A stretch of DNA of 64,000 nt from positions 124,001 to 188,000 of the forward strand of contig JAMXBD010001372.1 of assembly GCA_024138025.1 (NCBI GenBank). The letters are read 5' to 3'. Of the stretch, positions 57,104 to 64,000 are shown in pieces (the first letter of the stretch is position 1; every line of letters begins with the position of its first letter). The notes beneath the pieces were generated by a model that was not told the DNA's origin, ran no database searches, and was given only the letters and a program-made list of their open reading frames with translations. Position numbers and translations under genes: made by a program. The DNA comes from Combretum micranthum. Taxonomy: Eukaryota; Streptophyta; Magnoliopsida; Myrtales; Combretaceae.

Positions 57104-57831
57104 CCCAATCAAATCTTTTGAAATCACCAATTCTGGTTGTTGGAGCTAGAGGATTGGGTTCACCTGCATTGTTATACCTTGCAGCATGTGGTATTGGTGA
57201 GGTTTGGTGGTTGAATGGCTTTTTTGGTCACTTTAATGGAGTTTGTATAGGTGATATTTATTTTATTTTATTTACCTTATGATTGTCTAAATTTACCATC
57301 TTATTTGGCTATTAGGTCACTTAGGTATTGTTGACAATGATGTGGCTGAGCTTAACAATATGCACAGGCAACTATATGTTTTAGTGTCTAATATTCGTTC
57401 TCTGGACTAAAATTTATAGCCAAAATTTTTAAGTTTATGTCATGATTCGTCCAACAGTGTTGAGGTTTTAGTTTTCCTTGATCTTTCTATACTCATCTTC
57501 TTCTCTACCTAAGCCCTATTACTGCTATGGTGTAGGTAATCCCTAATGAGGCATATATTGGCTGCTCAAAAGTGGAACATGCCGCCTCTACTTGTCATGC
57601 CTATGTGACTTCTACTTTGTTACATTATAATTTATTGCATCAACTACTTCAATCATTAAAATTTTTAGATAGAATGCTAGTTGATGTATTTGGTTTTATA
57701 CAACTCTATTTTAGAATCGACTCAACAACTGATGTTAGGGAACATAGAGAAGCTTTACACACAACCAATGCTTTGGAAATTATTAGCAAGTATCCTCTGG
57801 TGTCTGGTGTTGCACTTGGACTTGAACGGTA
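57104..57831 (+). pseudogene. CNX5: Fragment of CNX5/MOCS3 (ThiF/MoeB-type adenylyltransferase-sulfurtransferase)
   Basis: The family activates the C-terminus of molybdopterin synthase small subunit and URM1 by adenylation and sulfur transfer, in the cytosol. Pieces seen: QSNLLKSPILVVGARGLGSP and ALLYLAACGIG (from about 57106), a GT-AG intron to 57315, then LGIVDNDVAELNNMHRQ (57325-57372), VIPNEAYIGCSKVEHAAS (57536-57590), an intron-like gap, and DSTTDVREHREALHTTNALE with ISKYPLVSGVALGLER up to 57829. Defects: the nucleotide-binding GAGGLGS motif reads GARGLGS; the segment between ISKY and PLVSG, which holds the DATDN-type motif, is missing; the CxxC zinc part, catalytic cysteine and rhodanese domain are absent. 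Introns at family positions show this is a genomic fragment, not a processed copy. Confidence 0.85.
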
Positions 57832-57850
57832 GGTTCTCTTTTTTAGTATC

Positions 57851-58048
57851 ATGGCAAAACATAGGCTTCTCAAAGATGCTCCGATAGTGGACAACATGGT
57901 AGCTGAAATCTTGTCAACTCTAAAGAAAGCAGAAGCACAAGGTAAAATCAACTCCTCTCAAGGTGCCGGCTTATATGTAGTCTATAGGAGAAGGAATGAC
58001 TCCCAGAGAGCTGTTCAATGCCTTCAGAAGATAGGTTTTACCATTTAA
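57851..58048 (+). CDS. Small open frame, not recognised
   Basis: 65 codons opening MAKHRLLKDAPIVDN, with KKAEAQGKINSSQGAGLYVV and ending QCLQKIGFTI before TAA. Composition is balanced, unlike AT-rich noise, and an AG dinucleotide precedes it (57844), so it may be a terminal exon or gene scrap carried with the CNX5 fragment. It does not match the expected continuation of CNX5. I cannot assign a family; a real independent gene is unlikely. Confidence 0.3.
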   Translation: MAKHRLLKDAPIVDNMVAEILSTLKKAEAQGKINSSQGAGLYVVYRRRNDSQRAVQCLQKIGFTI

Positions 58049-58905
58049 TCGAGATATTACTGGGGGGTTAGAGTCTTGGTGGATCTAAATTTTCCTTTCT
58101 ATTAGTGAAATTGCAGGGCAAGGATAAGAATGTTCAACTGCAATATCTAGCTATGTATTTCAAATTAATATCTAATTTGGTAAATGGAAGATAGCTGTGG
58201 TTGAAGATGCCTACATATATCGAAATCTATAAACCTTTGAATGCAATACTATAGTGCCAAACGAAAAGGCTCTATCTCTCTCTTCCTCTCTCTCCGAATG
58301 AAATTATATCTCCCCTAGTAGAGTATACATGACGCTATAGTTGTGACTGATGTTAGCTTACTTTGGTGACAGTATGTTTCATATATTAGTTCCTCACTTT
58401 TATCCATCACTCTCTTACTCAACAAGTTTGATGCCATGCGAAATTATCCATGCCTCAATCTTGTGAGCATATTTTGCGTTTGGTACTTGAACTTTTTGTT
58501 AAATGTACACTTATCTGTAGAATGGCAACTTTAATACTTGATCAAAGGTTTTGTGTTTAACACTACTTTAGCTAACTGAATTAACTTGAGTTAGCACTTT
58601 GAGCAATGGAAAGTGATGTGTTAAGTAGATAATTAAAAAAAAAAAAGAAAATTAGATAAGTAAATAGACAAATTAACATATACATTAAAATTGCTAGTCC
58701 TATGCTTACCATTGGTATCTCAATTTGTTGATAAAGTATCTTAGATTTGGACATCAGGATTAGTTGCAAAACAATAAGTAATCAGTAAGTACTAAGGGTT
58801 GTTCGATGCAACCACTTTGATATTAAGTTAAGTGGATATACAAAAGAAAAAGTAAAAGGACATAGTAATGTGTAGAGAGAACTAGACATATCGCTAAGAT
58901 GGCTA
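58049..58905. other. Spacer, no gene seen
   Basis: Near 58480-58600 the sequence resembles the inner part of the inverted-end repeats at 6722-6890 (TTTGGTACTTGAACTTTTTG, TTAACTTGAGTTAGCAC), suggesting a decayed small element. No coding. Confidence 0.4.
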
Positions 58906-59225
58906 GAGCCGGGTCCAGAAAATAGGGACTCAGAACAACCTTAAAAAGAGGACAAAGAGGGTCCACTTGTAGACCCACCGGGTCCTGAGGCAGGTTGGGA
59001 CGGGTCTGGTCTGTTCCCTTTACATTAATTTTTTAAATTTTTCAAGAGCCAACCCATGTGGATCTGCCGAGCCCATGGGTCAAACTAATGGACCTTCCTT
59101 AGACCCGTGTACCTAGCGTGTCCACTTGGCAAGTCAGACCTGCCCAGCTAGGTTAGGTCTATGCAAGTCAAATTTGTGGCCAGACCAGGTCGATCCGGTT
59201 TGGACTCGATCCAGAGAGATGTCTA
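58906..59225. repeat. GC-rich dispersed repeat with GGGTC/GACCC words
   Basis: A 300-base patch of GGGTCCAG, GACCCACCGGGTCC, GACGGGTCTGGTC, GAGCCCATGGGTC and CCGGTTTGGACTCG words in both directions, in the style of the hAT-like miniature elements elsewhere in the window. No clean ends or target duplication found. Confidence 0.45.
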
Positions 59226-60640
59226 GAGGTAACAATACTTCTTTTTAGTGGGCTTCTTGGAGAGGTATTTATAGATGTTCATAGGTGACAGTAGCGTGAA
59301 AGTCATAGAGGTTACTTGCTTGGTGGCTAGAAAACCACTAAACCACATTTTGTGAATGTAGGAGATTGAGGTAATATGATCCATATGGGAGATTCATATT
59401 GAGTAACGAAATCTAACCCAAAGTAATATGTCTAATCAAGTGAGTTAAGGATGATTAAGTGCACTAAAAGTGTCGGTAATATGCCCAAAGCCAACTCATG
59501 TCTTAATTATGATTAGGTTGGCATTGAGGAAGCCATTGTTTAAATATGTGTGTCAACACTTACGTAATTGTCTAATTTGCCAATATGCATTTAAATTTAC
59601 TTGTTTAATCATATACTTTTTAAGATCTTTTACTGGCTACCTAACACGCCACTTCCCTATTAGTTGGGATATCAGCTTAGCAAATAGGGTCAATTCGATT
59701 AGTTAAGGTATTATTAATAGATGCCAAAACTTTGATTAGGTATTAAATCGACTATTTTAAAGTTAGGTAGTTTATTGTAGATTAAAATAAATTTTAGGTA
59801 CTAAATGTGACATTAACTCATTTTTAATGCATTTTTTGTCTAGTGTTCCTAAAATCAAGGTGGAGTGGCAATCTCATTGTTGAATACAGGTGCAATTTAG
59901 ATGGATAAATTGGATAAGTCAAGACAACTCAATATGGAGTTTGAATTGAGCTTGACTCAAATTCAATACACTAATCTAACTGAACTCGATTGGATTTAAA
60001 TTTCTTAGCTTAAATTGAATTCATATTGCCATTTAACAATTTCTCATTTGATTAGACTTGTTATAATTATAGACAGATATATAATAAATGTTTAACTTTT
60101 AGTAAAATATACTGATGCTTATAATTAATTTGAGCTTAACTTTTTAATAAACTCAACCTGAATTCACTTTGACCCTTAAGCTATTGGCCAAATATAATGG
60201 AATTCAAGCTTGATTGAGTAAACTGAAGCACAAAATTAATTTGATTGTGGTTCAATCAGATTCAAAGAAACGTTAAATGAACTTAGACAATTTACAAGGG
60301 TAGGGTATGGTGTGACGAGGCAATAAGTCTTAATGAAGTAGTTACCTTCACCATAAATGAACTATTACTATTTACATATATGCTGGCCACTTAATAAACA
60401 TTAGGCCAATCTCAAGAACCATTATTTGACATCAACAAGAATCCCAATACTAGGATGATTATTAGACGCACATTGAAGTAATCACTTAGGAATCACACAG
60501 AAACTTGTGAGCTAAGAGAATAATGAGCCCTAGCTCCACCTTCCACGACTAGCACCCATAATTGGTAATAATATATGAACTGCTTTTCCAAGAAGAAGAG
60601 GCTACATATATGTGTATCTATATCTCCTTGTGGCCCCTAC
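59226..60640. other. Intergenic stretch downstream of the STIG1-like gene
   Basis: No gene seen. 59890-60300 is rich in TTGACTCAAATTC/AACTCAATTTG-type words in both orientations, probably another decayed hAT-like repeat (possible ends near TACAGGTGCAA and CAAGGGTA). The 3' untranslated region of the STIG1-like gene would lie just left of 60641; no AATAAA is obvious there on the - strand. Confidence 0.4.
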
Positions 60641-61246
60641 TCAACCGGGGCTCAAGGCCATGAGCAGGTTTATTAGGAAGGCATGGTTTTCATGGTTGCG
60701 GGGGTCAGGTGGTCCAGGAGATTGTGGGGAGGGAGGACAGGGCTGCCTTGGACATGGCCGCCGTGGTGGACGCGATGGGGTCTGCTCACCATACCCACAC
60801 ATTCCATACCAGCACCGAACTCGAAACGGACATCTTCTGAAGCAACCACCGCAATGGAATCGATTGAAGTTGATATTTCTACATCTTCCACGACAGCATG
60901 CCCATGTATAAGGGCACCTAATGCCACACAAGCCACAATGATTCACATCCGAAGAAACATCAACACACCGGTTTTGGCAACACCGCATCCTGGCTGGTGG
61001 AGGCTGTCCTCTGTTGCATATCCATGGCCGATGCCTACATCCACCACCACGGGGATCGCCAACACCACCACGTCCTCGTCCCGTTTTCTGCAACCATGGT
61101 GATGGCAATGAACCATTCTTTATTATTTCTAGTGGGACACTAGAATGAGCTAATAATGTCTTGCCTTCTGATAGAGCAAGCAATGAAAGTAGTAGCCATA
61201 AGAGGGTAGTTTGAATATTGCTTCGCTGCATCATCAGGAGCTGCAT
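60641..61246 (-). CDS. STIG1-like secreted cysteine-rich protein with proline-rich tail
   Basis: Single exon, 201 residues. A signal peptide covers residues about 12-28 (TTLLWLLLSLLALSEG). A glycine/arginine-rich stretch (54-69) precedes the STIG1 domain, residues about 70-152: sixteen cysteines (70, 77, 89, 90, 94, 104, 107, 111, 117, 118, 122, 132, 135, 139, 145, 150). The family pattern shows as MRCCQNRCVDVSSD, NHCGLCGIRC, ACCRGRC and FHCGGCFRRC. After CGYG comes a proline-rich tail with two more cysteines (165, 170) and a hydrophobic end FLINLLMAL. Tomato STIG1 and tobacco Stig1 are apoplastic proteins of stigma and pollen tube; tomato STIG1 binds pollen receptor kinases and promotes tube growth. 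Most relatives stop soon after the domain, so the ~50-residue tail is unusual. Methionines 5 and 6 are alternative starts and keep the signal peptide. The + strand frame 60683-61102 is its shadow. Confidence 0.9.
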   Translation of the reverse strand: MQLLMMQRSNIQTTLLWLLLSLLALSEGKTLLAHSSVPLEIIKNGSLPSPWLQKTGRGRGGVGDPRGGGCRHRPWICNRGQPPPARMRCCQNRCVDVSSDVNHCGLCGIRCPYTWACCRGRCRNINFNRFHCGGCFRRCPFRVRCWYGMCGYGEQTPSRPPRRPCPRQPCPPSPQSPGPPDPRNHENHAFLINLLMALSPG

Positions 61247-61279
61247 AGGCTTTGAGGAAGGAAGGAAGCTCCTGACAGG

Positions 61280-61287
61280 TATATATA
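61280..61287 (-). promoter_or_regulatory. TATA box candidate of the STIG1-like gene
   Basis: TATATATA, preceded on the - strand by GGC and followed by CC, 34 bases before the first ATG. That would leave almost no leader for Met1 and fits better if translation starts at Met5 or Met6. A second candidate, TTATAAGTATAGG, lies a few bases further upstream (about 61289-61301) and would allow a leader of roughly 20 bases. Confidence 0.5.
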
Positions 61288-61593
61288 GCCTATACTTATA
61301 ATTTTTAATATGAATAGGTGTTTAAGAGAAGGTTTGACTGTTCATGTTTATCTTACCAGCTATTGAATGCGAGGTATGATTTCATGATAGGGGTGGTGAT
61401 TATTGTGAGGGAGAATTGCTTTGTGCGTGAGTTTTGCTTGGGAGAACAATTCACTTTCCAACAAGTAAACATATGTTAAGGATGTAACGGCATTACAAGG
61501 TTGCTTTTTGCAATAAAGTAATCTGTTATGAGTCATCATTAAGTGTATCTAGTATCTTAGTTTTTTGTGAGAATAATATTTATAGATGGATAT

Positions 61594-61780
61594 TGTTAGG
61601 ATGCAAGTGTGAAAATCCTACATGGGAAATATGGGACTTGTGTGAAGAGTTTATAAGAAGATACCCATTAACCATTGCCTTAAGGTTTTGATTTATAAAT
61701 AGTGTCAAAAGCTCATTTGTGCAATCCTTCACAAAGTCCATTGGATTTTTCCCATTATAGGCATACTCAAGATCCTAACA
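61594..61780 (+). repeat. Left LTR of the TRIM-like element
   Basis: TGTTAGGATGCAAGTGTGA to CAAGATCCTAACA; contains GAGTTTATAAGAAGA, a TATA-like motif. Confidence 0.88.
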
Positions 61781-61990
61781 ATTGTACTAGAGCCATTGGC
61801 TCGGCTAGGAATCTCCCATGGTTGGCCCACCATGTGGAAAGAAGAGTTTGTGGCATGACTCGTCTGTGAAAACCCATGGTGAGTAGGTGAGACACTCACA
61901 AAGCGAGTTTAGCGGAGTCAGTTTGACAAGCTCTTGTTGAAGAGGAGTATGACCTACCCCATTATGAAGACTCACACTTGAGGGGAAGAT

Positions 61991-62180
61991 TGCTAGAATG
62001 CAAGTGTGAGAATCCCACATGGGAAATATGGGACTTGTGTGAAGAGTTTATAAGAGGAAGACCCATTAACCCATTACCTTAAGGTTTTTGGTTATAAATG
62101 GTGTCAAAAGTCTATTTGTGCAATCCTTCACAAAACCCATTGGATTTCTCCCCATTATAGGCAAACTCAAGATCCTGACG
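61991..62180 (+). repeat. Right LTR of the TRIM-like element
   Basis: TGCTAGAATGCAAGTGTGA to CAAGATCCTGACG; the terminal CA has mutated to CG. Colinear with the left copy. Confidence 0.88.
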
Positions 62181-62185
62181 GATAT

Positions 62186-62388
62186 ATATTATATATATAT
62201 TATACATTTGCATCTTGGATATGATCAGAGTGTATTAAATTAAAATTAGCTCCCTTTTTCTATTTGGTACAACCCCTTGGATGAACATGTTATTACTAGG
62301 TTGTCTTAAATTAGTGAAAAGCATTTTATTTATTTCTATATATCCCCATATATATTACAACTGTGGCCCCCCTAGTATAATGTAAATG
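62186..62388. other. Short spacer, no gene seen
   Basis: AT-rich with TATATATA runs directly next to the TRIM-like element. Confidence 0.5.
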
Positions 62389-62800
62389 AGTCAAACTATT
62401 AATGATTATTCATGCTCAACTTGATATCTACTCGAGTTTATTTCGAGGGTTGTTGAGTCAAATTGAACTTCAATTGCTCAAGTAGTTTGTCTTTGTCGAG
62501 TGACTCGAGCTTCATAATGTTTATCTCAATTAGTTTACTAGTTCAATTGAGTTTGTATAAAGTTTAAATGTTAATCGAATTCAAATTAAATTTGAGTACT
62601 ATTAATATTAATATAAATAAAAATACTTTTTTCATAAATCATCTAAACAAGTTTAACTAAGTAAAGCTCGAGTTTGTTCATTACCACTTTTAATCAAGTT
62701 TCAAACAAAATTACATGCTAGAGCTTTAAAATTTCAAATTGAGCTCAAGTTTGAGTTCATTACTATACATTCTCAAGTTAACTTGTTTACAACCTTATTG
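62389..62800. mobile_element. Degenerate hAT-like repeat with GAGCT words
   Basis: The right end, read in reverse complement, starts TAAGGTTGTAAACAAGTTAAC; the left side reads TAGTATAATGTAAATGAGTCA. Both resemble TAGGGCTGCAAATGAGC of the intact copy at 4487-5112, and the interior has CTCGAGT, GAGCTTCA and GAGCTCAAG words. No flanking duplication remains. Confidence 0.5.
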
Positions 62801-63701
62801 AAGAGAGAGAATCCAATCTTATTCATTTTATTAGGACATCGATATTCATGTCATTAGATTACAAGTATTTTAATACATTTTTTTCTTTTTTGCATTTGTT
62901 GTAGTATAATCTTTATACTCATGATTGTCAAACTCGCGATATTATTATTCAACAGAATGTATATAACCAGCAGAATTGCATGAAATTAGGCAAAACCAGT
63001 AAAATCGCAAAACTCATAAACTCACATATCTAAATTTTGGATCTAAATAATTTTGATGCCATTTTAATTACAAAATAATTATAAAGTTACACGCAATTTT
63101 GAAAATTTACCTAAACAAACTCAGGGAAATAAGTATAGAGGTAGACTCAAGGAAATAACTATAAAAGAAATCAATAAAAGGAAATAGAAAAGAATGACTT
63201 TAAAGCGAAGAAATCTTTCTTTTTTAATTTTCATTTTCCATGAATGTCTAATTAAATACCTTCACTAGTGACTAGTTTCTAGGCCCTAATACTAGAGCAT
63301 GACACATATGCAACAAGAAAATTTCATAGGGTTCCCAATAACAGCTCAATAGCAGCTGGATGCTAATATCAGAACTTCAAAGAGAAATTTTCAGTCGAGG
63401 TATAATAGGTTCTTAACCTAAGAATTTAGGTTACTAATGTTCACGTAAAATCTCTTATTGAATAAAATAGAATTTTTAGATAAGCATCTATCCTTAATCA
63501 AGTACCGATGCTTACTTTTGCCTTTTTATGGGATATTTATGTATGAAAAACCAAGAGTTGCTAAGTTTAAAAACCTTACAAATAAAATATAGAATCTTTA
63601 AATAGGAGAGATTATTATGTTGTTGATACTCACTCTAAAACTCTTGTTGAGGTTCTTATAGTATGTATAATAGAGTGGCTTAACATTATTTTTCATAGGG
63701 A
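62801..63701. other. AT-rich stretch, no gene seen
   Basis: No supported coding frame, repeat end or regulatory motif. Confidence 0.45.
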
Positions 63702-63968
63702 TAATATCATAAATGATAATTGAATTTTGATAAAATATGCAATTAGGTTTTTGAACTTTGAAATTGATCAATTCAATACCTAAAAATATTTGAAATAGGT
63801 CAATTTAGCACGTAAAAGATCTTGACAAAAGTATTGTCGGTATACACGTAAAGATCTTTCAGATACTAAATTGATTAGTTTCAAAGTCTATGTACTAAAT
63901 TAATTAATTTTAAAATTTAGATACTTCATTATATATTTTATTAAAATTTATATACCATTTATGACATT
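63702..63968. mobile_element. Foldback MITE (~267 bp)
   Basis: Left arm AATATCATAAATGATAATTG, reverse complement of right arm AATGTCATAAATGGTATATA; both continue with ATAAAATATRYAAT, then AAATTRATYAATT and AGTAY/AATACC-type blocks, meeting at AAAGATCTT...AAGATCTTT near the centre (about 63810-63860). No target duplication assigned. Confidence 0.68.
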
Positions 63969-64000
63969 AACCGTTTTTTATATTATGGATCTACTTTTTT

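Larger units (their letters stand above)
61594..62180 (+). mobile_element. TRIM-like miniature LTR element (587 bp)
   Basis: Two direct repeats, 61594-61780 and 61991-62180, about 190 bp and roughly 90% alike, flank a 210-bp core. Perfect target duplications GATAT lie at 61589-61593 and 62181-62185. After the first repeat comes ATTGTACTAGAGCCATTGG, a degenerate methionine-tRNA primer site; before the second comes ACTTGAGGGGAAGAT, a polypurine tract. No coding sequence: terminal-repeat retrotransposons in miniature rely on proteins of larger elements. The - strand frame 61805-62020 is not a gene. Confidence 0.9.

Noticed and set aside
60683..61102. 139-codon + strand open frame
   Set aside because: Antisense shadow of the STIG1-like gene; the GC-rich cysteine codons remove stops on the other strand.

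Overview
This is AT-rich nuclear DNA of a flowering plant, most likely a eudicot. The evidence is genes split by GT-AG introns, plant-specific families (a secreted PLAT-domain protein, a STIG1-type cysteine-rich peptide, TTL-type TPR sequence) and a dense mix of plant LTR retrotransposons, CACTA, hAT and Mutator-like DNA elements. The species cannot be named from the sequence alone. No rRNA, tRNA, CRISPR array or bacterial-type feature was seen.

Genes are few. Two look intact: a two-exon PLAT/LH2-domain stress protein on the + strand (14410-15361) and a single-exon STIG1-like secreted cysteine-rich protein on the - strand (60641-61246). Two are decayed: a TTL-type TPR gene with coding frameshifts and no thioredoxin-like C-terminus (38055-41013, +), and an intron-bearing fragment of the CNX5/MOCS3 molybdopterin-synthase sulfurylase gene (57104-57831, +).

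Layout. 480-3000: decayed Ty3/gypsy pol. 4487-9319: a run of small DNA elements with readable ends (hAT-like, 8-bp duplication; Mutator-like foldback, 9-bp duplication; a 2.1-kb element with long inverted ends; another foldback). 9748-12743: a large inverted repeat pair around a hAT-like element and a G-box patch. 14410-15361: the PLAT gene. 16394-25200: a complete-length but dead Ty1/copia element in - orientation with target duplication GATAT, carrying a 2.6-kb solo LTR (21799-24402) inside its leader. About 26250-28384: a second, + strand copia remnant that stops where a ~360-bp tandem array begins (28385-30090). 30471-36983: a 6.5-kb CACTA element with TAT duplications. 38055-41013: the TTL pseudogene. 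42357-42816: another hAT-like element. 44382-55481: one solo LTR split by two further solo LTRs of the same family. 56372-56913: gypsy primer site and gag fragment. 57104-57831: CNX5 fragment. 60641-61246: STIG1-like gene. 61594-62180: a 587-bp TRIM-like element with perfect GATAT duplications. 63702-63968: a foldback repeat.

The genes do not form a pathway. What the window records best is the history of insertion, LTR-LTR recombination and gene decay: three separate solo-LTR events in one family stacked at one site, a 39-bp minisatellite inside those LTRs with three, two and one copies, and GC-rich palindromic patches inside retroelement LTRs that otherwise sit in AT-rich DNA.
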